Shown: one piece after another, positions 1-6,577 of the stretch
Numbering within the stretch: position 1 is the stretch's first letter
Layout of the letters: each line of letters starts with the position of its first letter
Assembly: GCA_029554345.1 (NCBI GenBank)
Contig: JAKPJF010000128.1
Coordinates: 1 to 35,902, forward strand
DNA: 35,902 nt
Direction of reading: 5' to 3'
DNA from: Spirochaetota bacterium
Lineage (GTDB): Bacteria > Spirochaetota > UBA4802 > JAFGJZ01
The notes under the pieces: model-generated
Databases searched by the model: none
What the model was told of the DNA's origin: nothing
The model's input: only the letters and a program-made list of their open reading frames with translations
Position numbers and translations under genes: made by a program

Positions 1-34
1 CAGCTTTGGTTTGTACATTGGTGTTGGTGGTCAT
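1..34 (-). CDS. 5' end of a gene running off the left edge
   Basis: On the minus strand an ATG at 34-32 is preceded by a strong ribosome binding site (TTAAGGAGA, reading minus, at about 50-42). The frame stays open to the window edge and gives only MTTNTNVQTKA. Eleven residues are too few to name a family. The neighbourhood (TA genes, structured repeats, a likely IS at the other edge) makes a transposase or other mobile-element gene possible, but this is inference. The 5' end with its leader is intact; the rest lies outside the window. Confidence 0.5.
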   Translation of the reverse strand, partial: MTTNTNVQTKA

Positions 35-137
35 GGTTTTCTCTCCTTAAAATTATTTGTGGTAAAATCATTTTAAATCTCAGAGAAACTTTGACCACCT
101 TTATTTTGAGTGGACTGTCAGGTGAATACTAGCACAA

Positions 138-189
138 TACACCAAATTCGCCTTCGGCGAACTTCGCATGGCCGCTTTTGTTGGGTGTA
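138..189. repeat. Structured inverted repeat, attC-like
   Basis: Outer arms TACACCAA (138-145) and TTGGGTGTA (181-189) pair with a single unpaired C. Inside lies a perfect 6-bp hairpin, TTCGCC-TTC-GGCGAA (147-161). The right arm contains GTTGGGT (180-186), which fits the GTTRRRY core of an integron attC R' site, and the extra base recalls the extrahelical bases of attC sites. The opposite core is a poor match to RYYYAAC and no integrase is visible, so an integron site is only a possibility. It sits directly before the HEPN-like gene. Confidence 0.4.
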
Positions 190-213
190 ATAACGCAACT
201 CAAAGGATTGATA

Positions 214-843
214 ATGATAAATATTGATTTAAATAAATCTATAAAGATAAATTCTGCTTCTATTTTTTGTAGAATTGAACCGGCAATTGAAGTTAAACTT
301 AAGAAATTCAATCAAGTCTATGAACATGCTCTTTCGGCATTACGTTTTCTAAGGCAAAATAATTCGAATGAATCAAATCAAATTGAAAGAAATAAAGCAT
401 ATGAATCATTATATCGTGCCAGTTTATCTGATTTTTGTGGTATGGAAGAATCTCTGAAATTATATATTAAAGATAATGGCATTAAAAAGCCTATTGTTAA
501 AATAACAGATTCTGGTGATGCTGTACTTTGCATGTTAAAAGAATTGCGAAATTACTTAATTCATATTAAAGAAAAAAAGATAGATTCAATACCTCAAACA
601 TATATTTTTGATAATTTTACAATGGCACCAGAACTTAATGGAAAAGAAACCATCGTAAATATTCAAATAATCGATTTAAGATTAGAGGATTTCTTGAAAC
701 TTACAAACAGTAAATTTTATTATAGAGATGATATTATTAAAATGATAAGTTACTTTAATGATTTACAAAATTCATGGGGTATATCTGAAATTATCAAATG
801 CGCTGTAAACAAATACTCTCAAATCATTATAGATTCATATTAA
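214..843 (+). CDS. HEPN-like hypothetical protein, possible RNase or toxin
   Basis: The 209-residue protein starts at the ATG at 214, preceded by AAAGGA; an in-frame TTG at 178 has no such site and lies inside the inverted repeat. The protein is mostly alpha-helical by composition. Around residue 124 it has LRNYLIH, an R-N-x3-H arrangement that fits the Rx4-6H motif of HEPN domains, whose members are often RNases or toxins in TA and defence systems. I do not recognise the full-length family. The gene is much more AT-rich than the housekeeping genes further right and stands alone between structured intergenic sequences, like a mobile cassette. No antitoxin gene is adjacent, so if it is a toxin it is an orphan. 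The HEPN assignment rests on one motif and is uncertain. Confidence 0.45.
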   Translation: MINIDLNKSIKINSASIFCRIEPAIEVKLKKFNQVYEHALSALRFLRQNNSNESNQIERNKAYESLYRASLSDFCGMEESLKLYIKDNGIKKPIVKITDSGDAVLCMLKELRNYLIHIKEKKIDSIPQTYIFDNFTMAPELNGKETIVNIQIIDLRLEDFLKLTNSKFYYRDDIIKMISYFNDLQNSWGISEIIKCAVNKYSQIIIDSY

Positions 844-1237
844 AGTTATTTATGTTACTTCCCCTAACGAATCTGACGAATAACTCTTTCTTCAAGCGGT
901 TATTTCGAAATCAGTCGGAAACAGAAATGTCTCTATTGAGCCGGTTCTCAGGAAAGTAAAAAAAGGCAGCGTTATTTTACCACTATTTTCCCTATATAAT
1001 GTATATAGCAGAATAATAACCACTGAGTGTTGACCTTTTTCTTTGATCTTAACGTAAAGTAATTCAGTTTTTTTAAAACAGAGGATCAATGATTCCGGAA
1101 TTAGCTGTTGCGATTCCAGGATCGGTTTCATTTAATTTAAAAAGTGTTGTAAACGTAAAATGATTTTCTGTTGATTTGCCGTATAATTGACCGTTTAAAA
1201 TGTTTTCCTATGAGTTAAGTGCGAGCTGCAAAAAAAA
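844..1237. other. Intergenic region with repeat copy 1
   Basis: About 390 bases without a credible gene. They contain the first copy of the intergenic repeat (951-1034) and the short segment 1186-1201, both of which recur after the next TA module. A 79-codon minus-strand frame crosses the repeat, but the equivalent frame in copy 2 has stops, so it is not a gene. GTTAAGT at 1214-1220 fits an attC R' core, but no matching partner is visible. Confidence 0.6.
951..1034. repeat. Intergenic repeat, copy 1
   Basis: This segment aligns over about 80 bases with 1894-1973. Shared blocks include GCGTTATTTT, a TATATA-rich stretch, GCAGAATAATAAC and TGAGTGTTGAC. In copy 1 the hairpin that is perfect in copy 2 (GCGGC/GCCGC) has decayed. 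The related segment ATTGACCGTTTAAAAT follows at 1186-1201, some 150 bases downstream, but only about 11 bases downstream in copy 2, so the copies differ by an internal indel. Confidence 0.75.
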
Positions 1238-1266
1238 TTGACAAATGTCTTCTTATGTATTACTTT
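1238..1266 (+). promoter_or_regulatory. Likely sigma-70 promoter of the RHH/RelE module
   Basis: A consensus -35 TTGACA (1238-1243) is followed 17 bases later by TACTTT (1261-1266), 25 bases before the antitoxin start. Inferred from sequence only. Confidence 0.5.
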
Positions 1267-1291
1267 GTATTCTGTAGAGGTTGAAGTAATT

Positions 1292-1537
1292 ATGGCAAAA
1301 GTTATTACCATGCGGATTGACGAGTCTATTTTGGAGAAGTTTTCTGAATTCGCTAAAATCGAGAATAGATCTCTTTCGAATTTCATCGAGACTGCCACTC
1401 TTAAGTACATTAATGATATAGAATATACTGATGATTTTGAAATAAAAGATATTCTAAATGATAAGGAGCTCGTTTCTAAACTCAAAAAGGGAAGTAAGGA
1501 CGCAAAAAATTTGAGAGGGCGCTTTGTCGAAGTATAG
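1292..1537 (+). CDS. RHH-type antitoxin of a RelE/ParE module
   Basis: This 81-residue protein begins with the amphipathic strand MAKVITMRIDESILEKF and continues with a helix-turn-helix (FAKIENRSLSNFIETA), the ribbon-helix-helix DNA-binding fold of CopG/RelB/DinJ antitoxins. The charged C-terminal half (about 45-81) would wrap the toxin. The ATG at 1292 was chosen because the RHH strand begins there; AGAGG lies upstream. The stop overlaps the toxin start by 14 bases, so the two are translationally coupled in the usual antitoxin-first order. By family behaviour the antitoxin neutralises the toxin and represses the shared promoter. Confidence 0.8.
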   Translation: MAKVITMRIDESILEKFSEFAKIENRSLSNFIETATLKYINDIEYTDDFEIKDILNDKELVSKLKKGSKDAKNLRGRFVEV

Positions 1538-1802
1538 AATATTTGAAACCGATCAATTCCTTTCCGATATTGAAAGCCTTCCTAAAAAAAATAAGTTAAC
1601 AATAACAAATAAAATAAGGGCTTATACCTATAAACAACTCATTGACAATCCATATTACGGCATTAATATTAAGAAACTCAAAGATTATAAACCTGAAACA
1701 TGGCGCTATCGTATCGGCAACTACAGATTGTTTTATGAAATTGATGATGCGGCAAAGATAATCTTCATCATTTCGCTTGATAGCAGAAAAGATGCATATT
1801 AA
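1524..1802 (+). CDS. RelE/ParE-family toxin
   Basis: The 92-residue protein has the RelE/ParE layout: N-terminal strand YRIFETDQFL, a helical hairpin (about 15-45), then the beta-sheet core with KLKDYKPETWRYRIGNYRLFYEID and the terminal RKDAY. The WRYRIGNYRL block is the family hallmark, and RK.AY carries basic residues used in mRNA cleavage by RelE-type toxins. Start is TTG at 1524, supported by GAGAGG six bases upstream and by overlap with the antitoxin gene. The expected role is ribosome-dependent mRNA cleavage; a ParE-like gyrase target cannot be excluded from sequence alone. Confidence 0.85.
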   Translation: MSKYRIFETDQFLSDIESLPKKNKLTITNKIRAYTYKQLIDNPYYGINIKKLKDYKPETWRYRIGNYRLFYEIDDAAKIIFIISLDSRKDAY

Positions 1803-2098
1803 TTTTGCGGCCGGCAGATAACGAATCTGTTGTTTTTTTAAAATTGATAATTTGATAAAACCGAGATAAAGAATTTCTATGTGATTATTTTCCGGAAAAT
1901 AAAAATGCGGCGTTATTTTGCCGCTATTTTTCCATATATTATGTACATAGCAGAATAATAACTGAGTGTTGACTTTCCATGCTATTGACCGTTTAAAATA
2001 TTTGAATAATAGTTATACGACATTCTTGAAACGAAACCTGGTTATAAAATAACTTGCCATTTCGACCATTGCTGATTAAATTAGGCATACTTTGTAAT
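1803..2098. other. Intergenic region with repeat copy 2
   Basis: Roughly 300 bases between two TA modules. They hold repeat copy 2 (1894-1973) and the 16-base segment ATTGACCGTTTAAAAT at 1984-1999. Just after the toxin gene, ATAACGAATCTG (about 1818-1829) resembles CTAACGAATCTG after the HEPN-like gene (about 864-875), so the junctions on both sides share sequence. No ORF is convincing here. Confidence 0.55.
1894..1973. repeat. Intergenic repeat, copy 2
   Basis: Diverged direct copy of 951-1034. It includes GCGGC (1907-1911), an 8-base loop and GCCGC (1920-1924), followed by TATTTTT; this could act as an intrinsic terminator for the RHH/RelE transcript. The 3' part with a TATATTATG stretch and TGAGTGTTGAC may hold promoter elements. 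Function is inferred. Confidence 0.75.
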
Positions 2099-2383
2099 AT
2101 GGGCGGATTCGTGAAAACCTTTAACTGGGATAATGAAAAGAACGAATGGTTGAAGAATTGTCGAAATATTACTTTTGAAGAAGTAACCTTGTATATTTCT
2201 TCGCAGCATTTATTGGATATAGTTGAAAATGAGAATTATAAAGATCAAAAGATTTTTGTAATAGAAATTGAAAACTACGTATATTTAGTTCCATTTGTTG
2301 AAAATGAGAAAGAAATATTTCTCAAAACAGTTTATCCAAGTAGAAAGGCAACTAAAGTATATTTGGGGAATAAGGATGGTTAA
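2099..2383 (+). CDS. brnT: BrnT-like type II toxin
   Basis: About 94 residues. The signature KTFNWDNEKNEWLKNCRNITFEEV matches BrnT toxins (F-x-WD-x2-K-x-x-x-N...I-x-FEE), a RelE-fold ribonuclease family. Later parts give beta-strands (KIFVIEIENYVYLVPFV) and a basic end, PSRKATKVY, in place of the usual R..S.RRA..E.. tail, so this is a divergent member. The start could be ATG 2099 or GTG 2111; GGGCGGA lies just before the GTG. The toxin gene comes first and the antitoxin begins two bases after its stop, the order typical of brnTA. Expected action is RNA cleavage that blocks translation. Confidence 0.7.
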   Translation: MGGFVKTFNWDNEKNEWLKNCRNITFEEVTLYISSQHLLDIVENENYKDQKIFVIEIENYVYLVPFVENEKEIFLKTVYPSRKATKVYLGNKDG

Positions 2384-2385
2384 TT

Positions 2386-2658
2386 ATGGCAAAATTAGAT
2401 AAATTTGAAACTGATATAGAATCTTCTTTTGATAAAGGAGAATGGAAAAGTGTGAAGAATCTTTCGACTGAAAAAAAGAAATATCAACAAATGGCTAAAT
2501 TGACTTTAAAAAAAGAAAAAAGAATTAACATTAGAATATCTGAAAAAGATTTAGAAGATATTCAACGAAAAGCTGTTTTGGAAGGTTTGCCTTATCAGGC
2601 ATTGATCTCAAGTATAATCCATAAATATAATAACGGATTATTAAGAGAGTCAAGATAG
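2386..2658 (+). CDS. brnA: BrnA/CopG-type antitoxin
   Basis: The 90-residue protein has a charged N-terminal half (KFETDIESSFDKGEWKSV, the toxin-binding segment common in this family) and a C-terminal ribbon-helix-helix, RINIRISEKDLEDIQRKA followed by LEGLPYQALISSIIHKY. That arrangement matches CopG-type antitoxins paired with BrnT. It begins two bases after the preceding toxin stop and would be co-transcribed. By analogy with BrnA it should bind its own promoter as well as the toxin. The protein ends at 2658; the following ~175 bases are non-coding. Confidence 0.8.
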   Translation: MAKLDKFETDIESSFDKGEWKSVKNLSTEKKKYQQMAKLTLKKEKRINIRISEKDLEDIQRKAVLEGLPYQALISSIIHKYNNGLLRESR

Positions 2659-2789
2659 TTGCAAAAACGACATATAACATTACCCATAGGTTTCGCTCCG
2701 CCACCATTTCGTTCTATTCGCTCGTTCTAACTACGTAATTCCCGGCGGTACTGCATTGCTGTATCGTATTCCAATACTCAAATTAAATA

Positions 2790-2819
2790 TTGACAACATA
2801 CAATCTTTGTATGTATATT
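2790..2819 (+). promoter_or_regulatory. Promoter with palindromic operator for the RHH/PIN/bla operon
   Basis: A consensus -35 TTGACA (2790-2795) and a -10 TATATT (2814-2819) are 18 bases apart. The spacer is filled by a perfect inverted repeat, ACATACAA-TCT-TTGTATGT (2796-2814). A repressor bound there would block RNA polymerase. The natural candidate is the RHH protein encoded 17 bases downstream, since RHH antitoxins repress their own operons. Confidence 0.7.
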
Positions 2820-2835
2820 ATTTCGAGAGGTTTAT

Positions 2836-3081
2836 ATGTCTATAAATACTGTCAATATATCTTTCAAAAGTGATTTGTTGAAGAAAATAGATAAGATTGC
2901 AAAAGAAGAATCACGTTCCCGCTCCGAACTTATAAGAGAAGCAGCGAGAATGTATATTGAAAAGAAATATAAATGGAATGAACTTTTTTCTCTCGGCAAT
3001 TCGATTCAGTCTTCCGTGAATATGTCGGAAGAAGATATTGTCCGTGAAGTGAAGTCCGCAAGAAAAATGAGATATAAATGA
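2836..3081 (+). CDS. RHH (CopG-type) antitoxin of a PIN module
   Basis: An 81-residue protein. Residues 4-45 (TVNISFKSDLLKKIDKIAKE, then SRSRSELIREAARMYIEKK) form a ribbon-helix-helix DNA-binding domain, and the acidic C-terminal part (SVNMSEEDIVREVKSAR) would contact the toxin. GAGAGG precedes the ATG by six bases. Its stop overlaps the PIN toxin start by four bases (ATGA). The palindrome in the promoter just upstream is its likely operator. This is the first gene of a three-gene operon that ends with a beta-lactamase. Confidence 0.85.
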   Translation: MSINTVNISFKSDLLKKIDKIAKEESRSRSELIREAARMYIEKKYKWNELFSLGNSIQSSVNMSEEDIVREVKSARKMRYK

Positions 3082-3506
3082 TTTCTGCTGTTCTTGATTC
3101 TAATATTTTCATTTCGGCCTTTCTTTTCAATGGAAATCAAAGGAGAATTATCAATCATGCAATTGAAGGTGATTTCAGAATAAATATTTCTCATGAGATT
3201 TTATCGGAAATTGATTCTGTTTTGAAACGTCCAAAATTCAAACTTACTTTGAATCAGATTAGTTTATTCTTAAATGAAATAAGTTCATTGTCAGAAATAT
3301 GTTACCCTTCAGCTAAAATTATAGATTCATGCAGGGATTCCGGTGATCATATTATTTTAGAATGTGCGGTTGAATCAAAATCAGATTATATTGTAACCGG
3401 AGATAATGATCTTTTAATTTTAAAAAAATATAAAGCTATAACCATAATTAACTCAGATGCGTTTTTATCTATTCTTGAAGAGCAATCAACACAGGAGCTT
3501 ATATGA
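3078..3506 (+). CDS. PIN-domain toxin (VapC-like RNase)
   Basis: The 142-residue protein has the acidic active-site set of PIN ribonucleases: D7 in VLDSNIFISA, E44 in EILSEID, D90 (with D87) in CRDSGDHIILECA, and D109/D111 in IVTGDNDLL. This matches the family related to the putative-toxin PIN_3 group more closely than classic VapC. PIN toxins use Mg2+ to cleave tRNA, rRNA or mRNA. Four-base overlaps at both ends tie it to its RHH antitoxin upstream and to a beta-lactamase downstream, an unusual third gene for a TA operon. Confidence 0.87.
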   Translation: MISAVLDSNIFISAFLFNGNQRRIINHAIEGDFRINISHEILSEIDSVLKRPKFKLTLNQISLFLNEISSLSEICYPSAKIIDSCRDSGDHIILECAVESKSDYIVTGDNDLLILKKYKAITIINSDAFLSILEEQSTQELI

Positions 3507-4396
3507 AAAAAATCTTCTCCTTTATATTTCTTCTCATCGCTTCATTTTCTGTTGCATTCGGGAACGCGGATGATTCTCTTGAAAATCGGATTAATTCAAT
3601 TATATCCGGCAAAAAGGCTTTTGTAGGCGTTGCTGTTTCCGGTATCGAAAATAATTTTTCATTCAGCATAAACGGAAAGAAGAATTTTCCTATGATGAGC
3701 GTTTATAAATTTCATATAGCGCTTGCTGTTTTGAATAAATTTGACGGCGGCAGTTTGAAGCTTGATGAAAAAATTCCGCTTAATAAAAAAGATCTTCATC
3801 CCGGAACATGGAGTCCTTTGCGCGACAAGTATCCGAATGGAGGCGTGAGCATTCCGCTTTCGGAAATAATAGAATATACAATCACTCAAAGCGACAATAA
3901 CGGCTGTGATATTCTGATTTCTTTTGCGGGCGGAACTGAAGCGGTTAAGAAATTCATCGAATCAAAAGGCATAAAAGATTTTGACATCAAGGCCACCGAG
4001 AACGAATGTCATGAGTCGTGGAATGTTCAGTATTCGAACTGGTCAACGCCGCTTTCTGCGGTAAATCTTCTTAAGAAATTTTATGAAAGAAAAATAATTT
4101 CGGCTTCATCGACAGATTATCTGATGAATGTAATGATACGCACTTCAACCGGCGATAAAAGAATAAAGGGTCTCATTCCGTCAAGTGCCGATGTTGCGCA
4201 TAAGACCGGAACCTCCGGAACTCGAAACGGAATTACACCCGGGACTAATGATGTGGGAATAGTAACACTTCCGAACGGTAAGCATTTTGCGATTGCAATT
4301 TTTGTGTCTGATTCACGTGAGAATAGTATTGTAAATGAAAGAATCATTGCTGAAATTACAAAGGCAGTGTGGGATCATTTTATTAAGATGAATTAA
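3503..4396 (+). CDS. bla: Class A (subclass A2) beta-lactamase
   Basis: This 297-residue secreted serine beta-lactamase has a signal peptide (MKKIFSFIFLLIASFSVAFG, cleaved near residue 20) and all class A motifs, at positions that coincide with Ambler numbers: S66-V-Y-K69 (nucleophile motif SxxK), S130-D-N132, E166 in the omega loop, and K234-T-G236. Residue 170 is His instead of the common Asn, as in PER-type enzymes. With VQYSNWSTP and TSGTRNGITPGTNDVG, this points to the CfxA/CepA/VEB/PER branch, many of which hydrolyse cephalosporins. It would act in the periplasm. The start codon lies within the PIN toxin stop (ATGA), with AGGAG upstream. A terminator closes the operon. Substrate range cannot be read from sequence. 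Confidence 0.93.
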   Translation: MKKIFSFIFLLIASFSVAFGNADDSLENRINSIISGKKAFVGVAVSGIENNFSFSINGKKNFPMMSVYKFHIALAVLNKFDGGSLKLDEKIPLNKKDLHPGTWSPLRDKYPNGGVSIPLSEIIEYTITQSDNNGCDILISFAGGTEAVKKFIESKGIKDFDIKATENECHESWNVQYSNWSTPLSAVNLLKKFYERKIISASSTDYLMNVMIRTSTGDKRIKGLIPSSADVAHKTGTSGTRNGITPGTNDVGIVTLPNGKHFAIAIFVSDSRENSIVNERIIAEITKAVWDHFIKMN

Positions 4397-4446
4397 AAAT
4401 AGTCTGTGCGGTGATAGCTTTTATCTGTTCTTCATAATGATATTAT

Positions 4447-4490
4447 GCGGATGACTTTATTCTTATTAAATATAATCATCCGCTTTTTTT
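4447..4490 (+). terminator. Rho-independent terminator of the TA-bla operon
   Basis: A perfect 8-bp stem GCGGATGA (4447-4454) / TCATCCGC (4476-4483) is followed directly by seven T. The loop is long (21 bases) and AT-rich. It lies between bla and the convergent lipoprotein gene. Confidence 0.8.
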
Positions 4491-4498
4491 ATGATTAA

Positions 4499-4822
4499 TT
4501 AAATGAAGTCATCATCGATCATAATGATATCTTTCTCTGTTCCGTAATAGCTGTAATCAGCTTTTTTTGTACCCATTTCCGCTTTGATATTGATTTGTGT
4601 ATCGCCTTCAAGTAAGAGTTCTGCTTCATAAGTATCTCCCGGAAATACTAAGAATGATTCGTAATTCGAGGTGCTTCCGCCATCGGAATCATCAGATTTG
4701 CTGCTTATGACAACAGAAACCACTTCGGTGCAATTATTTGTTATAGTTACGGTTGATAAAGAGACATCATCACATTTGATAAACATAAAGGACAGAATCA
4801 GTAACAGGCAGTATTTTTTCAT
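4499..4822 (-). CDS. Small secreted lipoprotein, paralogue A
   Basis: A 107-residue protein with a basic-hydrophobic signal sequence ending at C17 (FMFIKC), then a short beta-rich domain. I do not recognise the family. TITNNCTE near residue 26, a cluster of Asp/Ser, and a C-terminal SYYGTEKDIIMIDDDF block are shared with the gene at 5015-5335, and the upstream regions are also similar, so the two arose by tandem duplication. Lys at the -1 position of the lipobox is unusual, but both copies have it. The TITNNCTE..V.V strand pattern looks like a small beta-sandwich. The product is probably periplasmic or outer-membrane anchored; function unknown. Confidence 0.75.
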   Translation of the reverse strand: MKKYCLLLILSFMFIKCDDVSLSTVTITNNCTEVVSVVISSKSDDSDGGSTSNYESFLVFPGDTYEAELLLEGDTQINIKAEMGTKKADYSYYGTEKDIIMIDDDFI

Positions 4823-5014
4823 AAATCCCCCTAAATATTAAATATACTTTACGTATCATCTATTCTGATTATGTTACAGTCAATATTAAAATAAATCATG
4901 CTAATTGAGAATTGATATATTCGGCTGGAGTTTTGCTTCAAAAATTCAGCGGATGAATTCTTTCGTTGTGAAAATAAACCTACGCTATGTTTTCACGGCA
5001 AATGTTGTCTATTT

Positions 5015-5335
5015 TCAGAAATCAGCATCAGTCATAATTATTTCATTATCTGTGCCGTAATAGCTGAACATGTTGCTTCCTGTACTGCTAAAAGCCCAGA
5101 CTGTTACATAAGTATCTCCGGCAGAATAGATTTCGACACTGTCGGTTTCACCGGGATCCAGGTCTAATGAATCCATATGGCTATTTGTTTCGCCTTCCAT
5201 GTCTGTTGAACTGTAGCTTATGCTGACAGTAATTTCTTCAGTGCAATTGTTTGTTATTGTTAAAGTTGCCGGGAAAAATTCTCCGCATTTAGTCAGCATA
5301 ACAGACATAATAAATAGTAGAAAATATTTTTTCAT
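5015..5335 (-). CDS. Small secreted lipoprotein, paralogue B
   Basis: A 106-residue paralogue of the previous gene: signal sequence MKKYFLLFIMSVMLTKC with C17 as the likely lipidated residue, TITNNCTEEITVSIS, and the C-terminal SYYGTDNEIIMTDADF. The central part has diverged, while the acidic, Ser/Thr-rich character is kept. Both genes lie in the same direction, about 190 bases apart, and each has its own similar leader (both contain ATGTTACAGT), so they may be transcribed separately. The beta-rich domain loosely resembles the protein at 30878. Function unknown. Confidence 0.75.
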   Translation of the reverse strand: MKKYFLLFIMSVMLTKCGEFFPATLTITNNCTEEITVSISYSSTDMEGETNSHMDSLDLDPGETDSVEIYSAGDTYVTVWAFSSTGSNMFSYYGTDNEIIMTDADF

Positions 5336-5495
5336 ATAAACCTCAACTTGTTCAAAATTCTACGGTATATAAGTGTATATTGAATTAATCATGTTACAGT
5401 AAATGCAAAAATAATTGAATTCGGAGTGAATCTGCTTGACTGGTTCAAAAATGCTTTTATTCATTATTTCTTGTCTTTAATAAAAGAGGAATATT

Positions 5496-5891
5496 ATGTC
5501 TTACAAAAATCCGGTTCCGACTGTTGATATAATAATCCGCATGAAGGGCGGAATAATTCTGATTGAGAGAAAAAATCCTCCCTTCGGATGGGCTCTTCCC
5601 GGCGGCTTCGTAGATTACGGCGAAAGTCTTGAAGATGCCGCAGTGCGCGAAGCGAAAGAAGAAACTTCGCTCGATGTAAATATCATCCGTCAGTTTCACT
5701 CATATTCTGATCCGTCGCGCGATGAAAGACTACATACTATTACAACTGTTTTTGTTGCGGAGTCGGACGGAAAGCCCGAGGCTGCAGATGACGCAAAGAA
5801 TATCGGAATATTTGATCCGTGCGCTCTGCCTGAGAACATGGCTTTTGATCACGCGGATATCATCAGAGATTATATGGAAGAAAGATTCTGA
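5496..5891 (+). CDS. Nudix hydrolase, ADP-ribose pyrophosphatase-like
   Basis: This 131-residue protein is a single Nudix domain. The Nudix box GX5EX7REUXEEXGU is present from G37 (GGFVDYGE, E43) to R51-E52-x-x-E55-E56, with Ser where the second Gly is usual. [20 protein letters not shown] is typical of ADP-ribose pyrophosphatase/8-oxo-dGTPase-like members, which use Mg2+ bound by the REUXEE glutamates to cut nucleoside diphosphate bonds. The substrate is not determined by sequence. The ATG follows GAGGA. The stop lies directly against the stop of the convergent ankyrin gene. Confidence 0.9.
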   Translation: MSYKNPVPTVDIIIRMKGGIILIERKNPPFGWALPGGFVDYGESLEDAAVREAKEETSLDVNIIRQFHSYSDPSRDERLHTITTVFVAESDGKPEAADDAKNIGIFDPCALPENMAFDHADIIRDYMEERF

Positions 5892-6410
5892 TTACTTGAC
5901 GATTCCGCTTTTTCTGAGATAAAGGACGATGTCTTTCCGTCCGGTGCGCTCAGCCGTCATGAGGGGAGTTTCGCCTTTGTCGTCTTCCGCTCCCATGTTT
6001 GCGCCGTTTTTATGAAGCAGTATAATCATTTTGCAGTATCCGCCGTAGGCCGCGAGATGAGCGGGAGTCGTGTTTCCGAGTCCTTTCGCGTTCAAATTAG
6101 CACCATGCTGAATCAGAATTTTCGCGGCATTGACATCGCCGGTATCGCATGCCGTAAAAATCGGCGTGTAAAGTCGGCCGTCCTGTGCATTCACATAAAA
6201 GCCTTCATTGAGAAGATATTTGATTATTCTTATCTGACCATGTTTGACCGCGACATGGAGAGCTGTTTCACCTTTGTCGTTTACGGCACGGACAAGAAAT
6301 CTGTTTGATTCGAAAATCTTTCTTGTGACATCGTAATCTCCAGCTGCAACAGAAGTGAATATGTCGGCGTTTTGCACGAAAAGTGCTGAAATAAGAATCA
6401 GTGCTTTCAA
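5892..6410 (-). CDS. Secreted ankyrin-repeat protein
   Basis: A 172-residue protein. An N-terminal hydrophobic segment (MKALILISALFVQNA) looks like a signal peptide. It is followed by about four ankyrin repeats, with hallmarks DKGETALHVAVKHGQ (about 45-60), YTPIFTACDTGDVNAAKILIQHGANLN, TTPAHLAAYGGY and KGETPLMTAERTGRKDIV. The last repeat ends at the C-terminus, so the protein is an ankyrin stack with no added catalytic domain. It probably binds a protein partner in the periplasm. The start is a TTG with GGGG upstream. It diverges from the alpha-2-macroglobulin gene across 167 bases and converges with the Nudix gene. Confidence 0.82.
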   Translation of the reverse strand: MKALILISALFVQNADIFTSVAAGDYDVTRKIFESNRFLVRAVNDKGETALHVAVKHGQIRIIKYLLNEGFYVNAQDGRLYTPIFTACDTGDVNAAKILIQHGANLNAKGLGNTTPAHLAAYGGYCKMIILLHKNGANMGAEDDKGETPLMTAERTGRKDIVLYLRKSGIVK

Positions 6411-6577
6411 TTGTTTTACCCCGTAAATGTAGATCCAGCAGAATATGAGTATTCAGGTTTATCCACAATAATTTTAAAAAACAAAAAGATTTGTGCGATA
6501 TGCAAAAATTGATGGATTTTTAATGTTCAAAATGATAACCGTGTATAACTGCTTCTGTAACAGATCCCGGAGGAAAT

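Noticed and set aside
892-1131. 79-codon frame on the minus strand
   Set aside because: It lies across the intergenic repeat; the matching frame in repeat copy 2 is broken by stops, and no ribosome site is present.
1-3506. Complete integron
   Set aside because: Only one site (138-189) has an attC-like core; the other junctions lack paired RYYYAAC/GTTRRRY cores, and no integrase gene is visible. Kept only as a hypothesis.
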